From: Lytechinus pictus | Taxonomy: Eukaryota; Echinodermata; Echinoidea; Temnopleuroida; Toxopneustidae | NCBI RefSeq assembly: GCF_037042905.1 | Contig: NC_087261.1 | Span: 23,766,317 to 23,830,316 of the forward strand | Length of the DNA: 64,000 nt | Direction: 5' to 3' | In this document: piece after piece, positions 22,901 to 34,282 of the stretch | Layout of the letters: every line of letters begins with the position of its first letter | Numbering within the stretch: the first letter of the stretch is position 1 | Made by a program: the position numbers and the translations under genes | The notes under the pieces: generated by a model | What the model saw: only the letters and a program-made list of their open reading frames with translations | Database searches by the model: none | Told to the model about the DNA's origin: nothing

Positions 22901-25900
22901 ACTCCCACCACCTTTAGTTCGCGACATGATTGGTTGGACGTAGTGGAATAACTTCTTCTGGAGTAGCCCCAGACGTGGACAAAGATGATGTAGATTACTA
23001 TAGGTGATATCTAACATCCTTCTTAAGCTATGCCTGTGGTCTCTCTGTGGGAAATATTTTGATGGACCTGTCGTACCGGAGGTTTGAATAAATGCATTCG
23101 GCATCACCTGGGTCATGACGCCACGCTCCCCAGCCATAACACGCTCGACGTAGGGTTTGTAGTCTTCGTAGTTCGTTAACGGATGACTTTTTCGGAAATC
23201 ATCTATGCTCGTAATGTTCTTAAGTTTTAACTTTCGTCCATAGTCGGTATCTCCATTCTCTTTCAGAATTCTTCTAAGAAACCTTTCCTGAGCGCGACGC
23301 GGATTTTGCCACCCTTCATTTAGTCCCCGAAGGTGATACCTTCCTCTTATGTACGACATGCTAGCAAAGTACAGGTGATGCAGGACCGACAAAACACCGC
23401 GATGGGGTGATGGTCGAAGTGTCAAGATCCACAGGGACAATAACGACAGGCAGGCAGAAGTGAAAGCAGGAGTACCTGGAGAATGATTAGAAGTAGGCAA
23501 TGAAAGAATCAGATATATTATTTTATCTTAATTCCACACACCAATCGAATGACCAACTTCAACCCTGGGTTTAACACTATACCCTACCCTTAGCCTAACC
23601 CTAAACCTAACATGAAACCTTATTGCAACCCTAACCCTATATCTTACGAAATTAAGCCCGGAGCAAACGGTCGCAGGAGCAAAATGTCTCGTCACTGTCA
23701 TTGGGTGATTTCAAGTTCAGTGTTGACCTTTTTGTGTTGGTGTTAGGTCAATTTTTACACGATTATAACACCAAACATAACATGAAGGTGGTCCCGAAAA
23801 GTCAGTCACTAGTTATTGAGATGTCAATAATGTGATCTGGATCAGTTTTACAAACTCAGAATAAGTTTGAGAGCTAGGGAAGGAAGCCAAATTTCAACAC
23901 CAACACCAAGGCCAACACCGGACTTGAAATCACCCATTGAAGGTATGGTGATTGTTATATTGGACGTTTCAGAGGCCCGGTTAGAGGTAATCTTCCCCGC
24001 CTTTACATGAGTTTGTCTTAGCCCATTCTGATTAATTTGTCATAAAGCTGTTCGCACAACTTTTCACACTACTGGTGACTTGTTTTCTGGCACTATCATA
24101 TGCTTTCTGCAACCACTCTATCTGTCTTGAGTCCTTGCATCACGCGACACACTCTCAACATATAAATACATGTATACATATTTCAAACAGGAAGGTTCCC
24201 AGGTAACAATACAGCGTTGGACCAACGTTGGATCAACGTTGGGAATTTTTTTCCCAACGTTGCCTCAACGTTGGCAGGCAAACGTTGCATCATCGATAGA
24301 AGTGCACGCGCATACATCGTCAGACCAACAACATTTCCAACGTCAGTTCAACGTTGTCCAGCAACAATGTTCCAACGTTGTCTGGCAACGTTGATCCAAT
24401 GTTGGCTAAATAGTCAAATACAACATTGCTACAACGTTGGTAAGCAACGTTGCATCATCGATAGAAGTGCACGTCCATACATCGTCAGACCAACAACATT
24501 TCCAACGTCAGTTCAACGTTGTCCACCATCAATGCTCCAACGTTGGTATAATGTCGGCTGAGTCATCAATAACAGCGTTGCTGCAACGTTGATGGGCAAC
24601 GTTGAATCAGCGATGGACGTGCACGTGCATACATCGTCAGTCCAACTATGTTAACAACGTTGGTTCAACGCTGTCCAGCAACAATGCTCCAACGTTGTCT
24701 GGCAACATTGCTCCAACATTGTTACAACGTTGTCACAACGTTGCTCCAACATTGCTCCAACGTTATTCCAACGTATGGCAGTAATTAACAAAACATTAAT
24801 TGGTTTCAAGGTGAAGTCCACCATTACAACTCTACACTCTAATCTTTAACATCATGTCTTATCCTATCCTAAAATCCTACATCCTAATCCTATTCCTATC
24901 ATCCTACACCTATCCACTGAATCCTGTCATTGACTCCTATATATAGAGCAACTTTGCTATACTTGGCAGAATACAGTTAATATCATTTTCCACACTTAAC
25001 CTTGAAAATTTCACTTAGAATAATATGTTTTGATTATAAATGATATGGTAATGGAGCCACATACTTTTCTAAAACTTTTCATGGTGGAAATATTGAATAA
25101 ACATAAATACTTTAATTATTATAGCAATATTACCTAAAATTTTTGTCATTTACTGATGTAATGAATATTCATGAGTGCATAATCATTATGTCCAGATGAG
25201 GCAGGTATGGCAGCGTTGGTCCAATGTTGGTCCAACGTTGGGTGACGTTGATCCAACGTTGGTCTAATGTTGGTCCAATGTTGGCGTAAACGTTGATTCA
25301 ATGTTTGTCTAATATCGGTTAAATGTTATTGTAACGTTGATTCTTTGTTGGTCTAATTTTAAACAAATCCAACGATGCGCCATCTCCATCAAACAGTTTT
25401 CAACACTGTGCCATCATCATCTGTAACCTGTTCATGATTCTGTCAAAAAACATTACAACTATTATTACAGCTATTCATTTCTTTTCATTCTTTCTTTTAA
25501 AAGTCTCTTCACATAATTAAGAGGAATCAAGAGAATTACGTGTGATATTTATTGAGGCCTTTGTAGCATTCAAACTTTTTTGACATCCTCTTTTTCTCAA
25601 ACAAGACTAATACCAAAAAAACATATGCATATGTAATAAGAATTAAGATGTATTACATTTTCTTGCGAGTTGCAATCTATGCTTCTGTCTACAACTGTTT
25701 AATGACCTGGTATGCAATGCCAATTGCAACGTCAGTAATCATCACAAAAAACTCACATGTGTAATTGCAGTCTCTCAGGAGGTCGCGTAACTTGGCCTCA
25801 CTCAGAGTAACGTAGCTACTGCCTACTGTAACTAAAGAGCGCCTCTTTTTGATTAAGATAGAAGTCAACTGATATCTCAATATGCATGGCCATGGCCTAG

Positions 25901-28900
25901 TCTCGCTCATGCCATAACTCTTAAATGATATTTCAGCGTCAAGTGTAAGCATGCCTCACGTAGCAACTACAGGTTTGACTGCAGTTGGAAAACACTCGGT
26001 CCAGGCAGGACCGACCAGGTCAATTCAAGGCAGCGTACAATAACTAAGGCAGGAATGCCAGGTAGCAAGTCATTGGGTTATTTCAAGTACGGTGCACGGT
26101 GTTGAGAACGCGAAAGGGCTGCTGAACTGAGCTCCAACACCAAGCGTAATATTATTTTTCATTGAAATGTATTAAAACTCTAATGATTTGCTCTCATCTT
26201 AAATGTAAAAGATAATTTTATGGAGATGGTTTGTCATGTTCGCCCCCTGTTCGTGAGCTACAGTTCATCAACACCAACACTGAACTTTAAATCACGATTC
26301 TCCCAATCAATCCCTGGGGGTCGGTGTCGCTGAATGGGGAAATTGCACGTAGATCATCAACACCATGCAGCCGCAGTGCAGTGTTGGGTTCAGCAGATGA
26401 CAATCAACACCAGCCTTCAACACAAACTGCCGGAAATACACAATATTTTCCGAGGTCAATCTCAACACCAGCCTGATTCAAGTACGGTGTTGTCACAACA
26501 CCAACACCAGATTTCAACACTGTACTTGAAATTATTGAAATCACCCAATGACTGTTGTCTTGCCCTTGGTATCGCATACTCGTTTCACTCACACGTATTG
26601 CGAGGTTAGTATTCGTCACTCACACAAGTACGAGGTAATATGTTATAATATATATACTTACACGAAAATCCTAGCGTCGGACAGTACGCGCACAGAAGCT
26701 GACTCCGGGATCTTTCGGAGGGGATCAACGGTTGCAGTTACCGATTATCTGCAAGTGCAAAGAAAATTCCACTGTAGATTGTAGGTCCTAAATATGCAGC
26801 TTATAAGTACTGTTCCAGATCACTAGATATTCAGGAATTTAATTGTCTATATCCAACCAGATTCTGCCAGATTCTTCAAGTTCAAAATTGAAGGAAGCAG
26901 ACTACATAGAAGGAGTCCGACGTCGCGACTAATTCTGCGCTGCGCATCTTCTTCTTCTTCTTATGTTGGTTTGAGTGGCAATTAGTCAAATAGTATGGTA
27001 TTTTTAAATAGGCACATTTTGATGCTTGTATTTCCTTCTTCAATTTCTTCTAGTTTCGTGACGGTAGGCCTATATATATCTCGTACTTACTGTGAGAGGC
27101 CTAGCCAGCTGCAAAGGACGAGGGCGTTTCTGGAAATTCTGGTCTTGAACTACATTTATTTTCTTGTTTTTCTCCTTTATTTTCTATATTAAAGGACAAG
27201 TCCACCCCAACAAAAAATTGATTTGAATAAGCAGAGAAAAATCAAACTAGCATAACACTGGAAATGTCACCAAAATCGGATGTGAAATAAGAAAGTTATG
27301 GCATTTTAAAGTTTCGCTTATTTTTCACAAAACAGTGATATGCACAACTCAGTGACATGTAAATGAGTCAGTCGATGATGTCTATCAACACTCACTATTT
27401 CTTTTGTATTTTATTGTTTGAATTATAAAATATTTAATTTTTTACAGACTTGCATATAGGGACCGACTTGACTGAACCATAAAGTATTAAACAATGCTAA
27501 TTCCACATGTTCAGGGAGGAATTAATCACTGTTTCACTTGACAATGAGGAGAAAATTAGAATATTTCATATATCATATAATACAAAAGAAATAGTGAGTG
27601 GATGACATCATCAGTCTCCTCATTTGCATACCGACCAGGATGTGCATATAACTGTTTTGTGAAATTAAGCGAAACTTTAAAATGTCATAACTTCATTATT
27701 TTACATCCGATTTTGATGAAATTTTCAATGTTATGCCTGTTGGATTATTCTCTTTTTATTCAAATCAATTTTTGTTGGGGTGGACTTGTCCTTTAATCGA
27801 CACATTTGCATCCCCCGGTGCATGCAGCCTCTCTATTCTACCCCATCTTTATTTTTGTTTTCCCCTTAGTTTTAGTTCCTCTTTCCCTTCCCATTATTTT
27901 CCTTCTCTCTCGATTTATTTTCCCCTTATTGCTAGGGGATACCAAGGGTGACAAGGATAGACAAGCAAACTTACTTGATCGACCCCCCCCCCCCCCCTTG
28001 GCCCCATTGGAAATTATGCGAGTAGTCGTCTGTATATCAATTCTCCAATGAACCAGTTTCTCATGTTCTCAACACTGTGTATAATATGCCAGGATATCAT
28101 GTTGACTGTCAAACAAATATCCAACAAACTATAGTTTCCAACATTGTGTCAATGTTAACTGTCAACAATTCTCCAATAAACTATTCCAATTACGCTGTCC
28201 ACGTTGTGCCATTGTCCGTTGTTCAACAACTCTCCATCAAACTAGTTTCCAACTTTGTCAACGTTGTGCCATTGTCGACTGTCTAACAAATCTCTAAGAA
28301 AATAGTTTCCAACGTTGTTCCGTTGTCGGTTGTTCAGCAACTCTCCATCGCACTAGTTTCCGACGTAGTCAACGCTGTGCCTTTGTTGGCTGATGTTCAA
28401 CAACTATCCAATCAAACACGTTTCCAACGTTGTGACGTTGTTGGCTGTCCAACAAATCTCCAACACACTAGTTTCCAATGTTGTGCCATTGTCTGTTGTT
28501 CAACAACTTTCCAACGTTGCCAACGTTGTGTCATCGTCGACTATCCTACTGATCTCCAACCTACCAGTTTACAACGTTGTGCCAGTGTCAGTTGTTCAAC
28601 AACTTTCCATCTAACTAGTTTCCAGCTTTATCAACGTTGTGTCATGGTCTACTATCTAACTAATCTCCAATCTACCAGTTTCCAACGTTGTGCCATCGTC
28701 GACTTTCCAACAAATCTCCATCGAACTAGTTTCTAGCTTTGACAACGTTGTGCCATAGTTGGTTGTTCAACAACTTTCCATCGAACTAGTTTCCAACGTT
28801 GCCAACCTTGTGTCATCGTCGACTATCCAACTAATCTCCAACCTACTAGTTTCCAACGTTTTGCCATTGTCGACCGTCCAACAAATCTCCAACAAACTAG

Positions 28901-29881
28901 TTTCCAACTTTGTCAACGTTGTCTCATTGTCGGTTGATCAACAACTTTCCATCGAACTGGTTTCCAACGTTGCCAACGTTGTGTAATTGTTGGCTGTTCA
29001 GCAACTATCCAATTAAACATGTTTCCATCGTTGTGCCATTGTCGACTGTCCAACAACTCTCCAACTAACAAGTTTCCAACGTTGCCAACGTCGTGTCATT
29101 GTTGATTGTTCAACAACTTTCCAGCGAACTAGTTTCCAACGTTGCCAACGTTGTGCCTTTGCTGGCTGTTCAACAACTATCCAATCAAACGGGTCTCCAA
29201 CGTTGTGACATTGTCGACTGTCCAACAACTCTCCAACTTACTAGTTTCCAACGTTGTGCCATTGTCGACCGTCCAACAAATCTCCAACAAACTAGTTTCC
29301 AACTTTGTCAGCGTTGTGCCATTGTCGGTTGTTCAACAACTTTCCAGCGAACTAGTTTCCAACGTTGCCAACGTTGTGCCTTTGCTGGCTGTTCAACAAC
29401 TATCCAATCAAACGTGTTTCCAACGTTGTCACATTGTCGACCGTCCAACAACTCTCCAACTAACAAGTTTCCAACGTTGCCAACGTCGTGTCATTGTTGA
29501 TTGTCCATCATCTTTCCATCAAACTAGTTTCCAACATCGATTCAACGTTAATCCATCAAGTTTTTCCAACGTCCAACGACTTTCAAGTTTCCAACGTGGA
29601 GCCAACGTTGGCTTGTTACCTGGGTTCACTATCATTTTTGCGATTATGCTATTTGCTTTTTATGGTTTCCATTGGTGGGAAGTCAGAATGAAACCACTTA
29701 CTTAAGAAATCCCCATATAATAAGTTTGATTTTACTTACCATATATCATAGATTCCAAGCTTCCAAATGGTGAGTACGCCGTCCGATATGCTAAATAGCT
29801 CGCTATCGCACCCCATATCCCAGAAATGAAAAGTAACTTGGAAGAAATCATGATGGCAGATTTCAATGCTAAATTGTTCAT
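19978..29881 (-). CDS. GH3-domain protein, seven exons, 649 aa (gene 2)
   Basis: Coding exons on the minus strand, in order, are 29881-29740, 23475-22444, 22036-21910, 21557-21393, 20942-20794, 20606-20491 and 20196-19978. They sum to 1950 nt with intron phases 1,1,2,2,1,0, the same as gene 1. Signatures are TSGTTGPSK (about 179-187), YGNSEG (396-401) and YRYRLGDVIR (464-473), the GH3 nucleotide-binding motifs. Residues about 9-32 and 49-64 are hydrophobic, suggesting a membrane anchor; the exon 1 sequence differs from gene 1 but its character does not. Intron 1 is 6.3 kb and holds copy B. The intron 2 donor (GTTTGA) departs from consensus, though its position and phase match gene 1. Reading through that donor gives a stop after about four codons. 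I judge the gene intact and probably functional. The substrate is unknown. Confidence 0.9.
23698..23940. mobile_element. Stand-alone inverted-repeat element (TCATTGGGTGATTTCAAG ends)
   Basis: The left end is TCATTGGGTGATTTCAAGTT and the right end, reversed, TCAATGGGTGATTTCAAGTC, each followed by GTGTTG. About 243 bp, noncoding, in intron 1 of GH3 gene 2. It is the same family as the elements nested in copies A and B. Confidence 0.65.
24205..25400. repeat. Palindromic AACGTT minisatellite, array 2 of copy B
   Basis: Reverse-complement counterpart of 17430-18660: dense CCAACGTTGG variants with the ~165-bp unit containing 'atcgatagaagtgcacg' and 'catacatcgtcagacc'. The non-repetitive block about 24785-25190 matches that of copy A. 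Confidence 0.85.
26069..26552. mobile_element. Nested inverted-repeat element in copy B (lacks the foldback insertion)
   Basis: Counterpart of 15416-16744. It contains the intact site 'ggtgttgtgacaacacc' region with a single GTGTTGGTG (read on the minus strand) and so serves as the empty site for the 15473-16303 insertion. Confidence 0.7.
27192..27792. mobile_element. TTAA-flanked long-inverted-repeat element, 601 bp
   Basis: The ends are AGGACAAGTCCACCCCAACA and its inverse, with TTAA at 27188-27191 and 27793-27796. The matching place in copy A (14753-14756) has a single TTAA with no insert. The arms stay complementary for roughly 200-250 bp, so the element folds back. TTAA duplication is characteristic of piggyBac-type transposition. 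A TA duplication with a slightly longer terminal repeat fits the bases equally well. Noncoding. Confidence 0.8.
28075..29615. repeat. Minisatellite array 1 of copy B
   Basis: Reverse-complement counterpart of 12838-14370, with units containing AACTAGTTTCCAACGTTG, 'gtgccattgtcgactgt' and 'caacaactctcca'. Long frames reading repeated SNVVPLS-type peptides are translations of the array. Confidence 0.9.
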
Positions 29882-31006
29882 TCGGTGCTGTATCTAAAAT
29901 GAGCAATAACGATTTATTCTAATATTTTCTTGGTTGTGCTCTCGAACGATCTATCATTAAAGTTGACAAAGAATGATATGCCTGAGCTTGTCCTTGAACC
30001 CAATTCCCTCCACATTTCCTAAACCATACGAAATAGAATAACGAGACCTATCATGCTTAGGCCGTGTTAAAATAAGGAATGCCAGGTAGCACAAATAACG
30101 CTATTAAATGTTTCACCACAGACATGACAGATAATAATCAACCTTTAGTTTCAGTGTAAACATGATAAAATCAAACAATGTTTGCTGATAGGAACATGTA
30201 TCGCATATAAAAAAGAATACACCAAGCAATGGTGATCGCATTACCTAAACCAATGAGTTGCAACAAAACTCAAGCACTATTCATGTGTTATTTTTCGACG
30301 AAGTGAATTGTTATATCATAAAAAGTGGTTCATCGGGTTCTAATGTTCCTGTTGCCGTTTTCGAAATGTCCAATCATGGAGCTATTCTGCGTTTAATAGC
30401 TCCATGGTTCAATATAGAGCCATGTTACTAAAAGGTGTTAGCATGGACCTCCATGGTGTTAGTTTTAAGTTGAATATCACGAATACGGCCAAATAAAAAA
30501 AAAATCAACCATGACCGTTGCGGGTTACACCCAACATTATCACGATTATAACCCCAAATCAGTGAATTTGATTGAGTAGTTGCGATCAGTTTTATGAAAA
30601 AATGATGATGATGGTTGGAGGACAAACACATACACACAAATAATGAAATGCATTACGATCTTACAGTTCATGATTTACAGTGTTATCCTTGTTTATCCAA
30701 CCATCCGAATACAAAAGTATTCGTGCTGTTGTAAACGTGATTAAACAAATTGTTATGGTCTTTGTTTAGGGGGTGATTTTTTTTCCTCTATGACACATGG
30801 CAGTTAGAAAATTATTACACCACGACTTGAACTGCTGATCGGTAAAAATAATGATAGGAAGGACAGGAATAAATATTCGATAAGCATACACAAGCTGCAC
30901 ACAAGCCCTGCCCTATGTCCCTTCAACAGTTCTTTATCTCCCTCCCCTCTATCTTTCCTGCACCCCCCCCCCCCTCACAACAAGAAAATACTAGAACATG
31001 CTTCCA
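29882..31006. other. Upstream flank of GH3 gene 2, no gene; one perfect small hairpin
   Basis: No exon is recognised. A perfect 12-bp inverted repeat (30375-30386 with 30395-30406, CATGGAGCTATT arms, 8-base loop) stands out. C-rich tracts occur near 30962. The gene 2 promoter should lie at the left edge of this stretch but is not identifiable. Confidence 0.4.
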
Positions 31007-31154
31007 GGGGAGCGTTTCATCAACATTTTTGTCCGACAAGTTGTCAGATCTGACATCTTTCCTTGATTCTGATTGGCTGAGAGGTACTGTTACTATGGTA
31101 ATTGTCGGATAAAACAGAACTTGTCGGACAAAGTCCCTTCGTGAAACGCTCCCC
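31007..31154. mobile_element. Short inverted-repeat element (GGGGAGCGTTTCA ends), 148 bp
   Basis: The ends are GGGGAGCGTTTCATCAA and, reversed, GGGGAGCGTTTCACGAA. A second shared block, TTGTCCGACAAGTT, lies inside. It is noncoding and MITE-like. A target duplication is not clear. Confidence 0.7.
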
Positions 31155-31213
31155 AGGTGCCATGAGTCTAATTATATCAGGAGGGCTAAAGATATTCGTT
31201 CGACCCAACCCAC
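31155..31213 (+). repeat. 59-bp direct repeat, copy 1
   Basis: Near-identical to 32188-32246, 1033 bp away in the same orientation; the shared core includes 'caggagggctaaagatattc'. It could be one end of a duplicated segment or short terminal direct repeats. The DNA between (31214-32187) has no coding frame that I can support. Confidence 0.7.
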
Positions 31214-32187
31214 AGGCGAATTCCCTATAGTGGATGGAATACCTGCCCAAACTCCTCATGGGCAAATAATTTTTAACTGATATCAATATGTTTAGTCATC
31301 AAGTGGTGCAAAAATGGATTTAATGGCTTAGCAAGGCTATATCAGGTAAAGTTAGTAGGTATGTGTATGTAAGTCTAGGAATGTATATAGGCTGGTCAAT
31401 GTGAGTCCAGGCCTCTTTATGTTCTGATTCAGCATTGGTTTGTGCTAGTGTATGATCACCTACTTAATGTTAGAAAGACCTTTACAAATTTCTCATGTTG
31501 AAATTGTTCTTTGGAAGGGGGTAGAGAGGAGATATAACTTTGTGAACTTTACTGAAGAGAACTAGAGTGGTACCTTCAAGAAGGTATTTAGAAAAAGGCA
31601 CAGAATAAGGTAAGGTATCTAATAGTGCTCAACTAAGGGGGGGGGGTGGATGTGTGCTCCAGTCTTAGTCTAGCCCCCACCCTCTTTATAAGCCATGCCA
31701 TCTATACAATTATCTTTCTCTCTTTCTCTCCCTCTCTTTCTATCTATTCATGTATCTCTTCCTTCTTACATATGATACTAAAATAGGCAATAGGCCTAGG
31801 AAGATTTTGATATAGGTCAAATGCAAATGTACTAAAGTAATATGTTCTCATTGTTTTATTTTTTCCTGATTCAATCTCATGTATATCTGGTAATTATGTT
31901 TGGGGCAGTTCTGGTATCTTGATATCTACACAAAATTTACATACACCTCTATATTAGGAGAATAGGGGCCTATATATTGTCATTGCATTCACTGTTGGGC
32001 TATATGCAGGAAGGATATGTATACATCCATATAGTGAATATAACATGTATGAGTAACACATTAAAATGTGTCATTGCATAGTAAATTGGCATTTTCAATG
32101 CATTTCTTTGTGCTAGTGTGAGTGTACAGATATAAAAGAATAGCAAAGTAGCTATTTAAAAAATAAAATTCATAGATCATATAATAT
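31214..32187. other. No gene seen
   Basis: AT-rich noncoding sequence with G-rich (31639-31648) and CT-rich (31715-31745) tracts, bracketed by the 59-bp direct repeats. Confidence 0.4.
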
Positions 32188-32246
32188 AGGTGCCATGATC
32201 CTAATTACATCAGGAGGGCTAAAGATATTCGTTCGACCCAACCCAT
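32188..32246 (+). repeat. 59-bp direct repeat, copy 2
   Basis: Matches 31155-31213 with only a few differences near its left part. Confidence 0.7.
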
Positions 32247-32628
32247 TCGAATTTTTAAAATTTGATATTGCTGATTGACAAAAGTATATGAATATGATTC
32301 AAAATCTAACACTGATTATAGAAATGGTAACTACTGGACTTCCTTTGGATTTGGAACTATTTTTTGACTGGCGGAAGAGTTGGGGCTATTTTTTTATGTT
32401 TCAGTTGATGAATTTCATCCCATCATAGTTATCTTCATAAATGACGATTTATTTTTAAAATGAGCTGGCTACGATACCCGTCCCTGGTCAGATATGGAAT
32501 GTGAGATATATATCCTATCCAAAGGTAGTAAACATTCGACCCTCTAATTTCACATTTATTTTTTATGAATTTTTCAAAAGTGCCATTTTAAGTCCTTGGG
32601 AAATGTTTTACGCGCGTGACACCTATAA

Positions 32629-33016
32629 TTTTTTTTTTTTTTTGAGTAATATTTTATTTTCTTCCTCTTTCAAATCAATAAGTTGACAATCACAATTCAT
32701 ATAAATAAATATTCTTTGCATCTATACAATCAATAAACAATCAAACAAATAAATATATCAATATCAATGAGATTACAAATATTTTTTAAAAATTATTACA
32801 AATGAAATTAAACTGCCAAATTTCTCTTCTATGACAATGTGAAACATTTTTTTTCTTTTTTTTTATGTGAAAAAAAAAAAAAAAAAACTCTTATAACTTT
32901 TCCCCAAAAAGTACATAATATAGCATAAAATTATTTCAATATTTTTTATTTCAAAATTATGTCAAATCAAATAAACTACTTTTTTCATGAAACTCTATGC
33001 TCCTTTAAGAGGAAGA
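32629..33016 (-). mobile_element. 3' end (tail and 3' UTR) of the truncated L1/Tx1-type LINE
   Basis: On the minus strand this is the 3' UTR plus poly(A) (a T run at 32629-32643) of the LINE copy whose ORF2 end lies at 45778-47097. It matches 47101-47475 almost base for base. The copy was split by the TTAA insert 33021-45773. Right after the A tail (lower coordinates) comes TATAGG; the other end of the copy abuts TATAA, consistent with a short target duplication. Confidence 0.8.
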
Positions 33017-33030
33017 TTAACCCTTTGCGT

Positions 33031-33095
33031 GCGACGGGCTTCCACAGAAGCCCAGCGAGTCGTTCACTTAGCTACGACGGGCTTCTACAGAAGCC
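33031..33095. repeat. Two subterminal hairpin repeats inside the piggyBac-like left end
   Basis: CGACGGGCTTCCACAGAAGCC (33032-33052) and CGACGGGCTTCTACAGAAGCC (33075-33095) each fold as GGGCTTC/GAAGCC around a 4-base loop. They lie 11 bp or more inside the terminal repeat and have no counterpart at the right end. They could be transposase-binding repeats. Confidence 0.6.
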
Positions 33096-33659
33096 GAGAA
33101 ATGTTTGGTTTAATACAATGAAGTTTTTTAGCTTTTTCGTAATTGTTATGTACTAAAACCTCTGCCACTATTTCCTTTATAAACCTATTTCAATAACAGA
33201 CTGAAAAAAATATACAGCTACGTGGGGAAAAATCCCGAAAATAGGAAATCATTTCAACTTTACCCGATTTTTTCGTTGGAGTCTGACGGGGAGGATAAAT
33301 TTTGTGACGAGCGCGTACGGGCGCGCACAAGGCCTGATCACGTGATTTGTTCTGATCACGTGATTTGATTCATATCGTTGTTCTGATAGATATCCGCTAA
33401 CATCTTTTCTGCAAGATCGTCACGTAATAAGCTACGCGTTTATTTTACCATTTTCGTCTTATTTGTTTAATCAAGAAGATATCACTCTAGATAGAAAGAT
33501 ATCTCCTTGGTTTCATCGATCGATTGTATTTTCAGAAAAACAAAAAAGTTGTAATGTCTTAGTACTTTGAGCTGATCTCGGTGCACTTTTGAACATTTTC
33601 CCTCCCCATCATCCCCCTTCTTATTATTTTTGTATACTATTCTGAAAAAAAGAGAAAAG

Positions 33660-33840
33660 AAAGCAGTTAAGCACACCATTCATCTTCTGCTCTTTTCAAA
33701 AGGCAAACGTCCAAGTAGTTCATGATATCGGCACTACCCGAACAAAAGAATGTCTGGGCGGCCACTCAAACAAATTCCTTCCGAAAAGAACAGGATACAG
33801 ATGGTCAACGCCCCAAACAAAAGGAAGATTAGTGTTTATC
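33660..33840 (+). repeat. Internal direct repeat of the insert, copy 1
   Basis: Diverged but colinear with 35920-36115: shared 'ctctgctcttttcaaaa', 'cggcactacccgaacaaaa', 'ctcaaacaaattcctt' and 'ccaacgccc'-type blocks. It shows an old internal duplication. Confidence 0.6.
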
Positions 33841-34282
33841 GGCAGGATGACCCATTGAATGCTTTTCGTACTTAGCAATACAAAAAGCTTTTATGAATAC
33901 CTTTTTTTTCGACCCGAACATACCGTATCTAAAAAAAAAATTGTCTCATTTACCGACAACACAGGTGCTTATGACATCCATCAGTGATTCATATGGCATA
34001 AAAGCGCTACCCCGGGGTGATGATGCATATAAGGATGAACGAAGAATCATTTAGGGAAATTATAGAAAAAATATGTTCAGATGTCAGTTTTTGTCACGGA
34101 GAACGAGAGAGAATGAGAAACAGAGATAAAAGGGGAAATAGACAAGTGCGCTTTTGCTAAAATTCAACAACATGACTTTATTTCAACAAGCCTACAAACT
34201 TTTATTCATGTGTGACCTACACCCCCCCCCAAAAAAAAAAAAATGTTGATACCGACCCAAATCTTATTGATTTTCCTACTTT

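Larger units (their letters stand above)
24198..29624 (-). mobile_element. Minisatellite-ended inverted-repeat element, copy B
   Basis: Same structure as copy A in opposite orientation: CCCAGGTAACA at 24198, TGTTACCTGGG ending at 29624, with TT on both sides (AA when read in copy A's orientation). It lies wholly inside intron 1 of GH3 gene 2. Its 5427 bp include a later 601-bp TTAA insertion (27192-27792) but lack the foldback insertion of copy A. No transposase frame is visible. Confidence 0.8.

Noticed and set aside
22427-23500. Separate 357-codon GH3 gene on the minus strand
   Set aside because: It is exon 2 of gene 2 with read-through into introns at both ends.
23580-23640. True telomeric repeat
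   Set aside because: Only a few degenerate CCTAACCC words inside a short repeat element.
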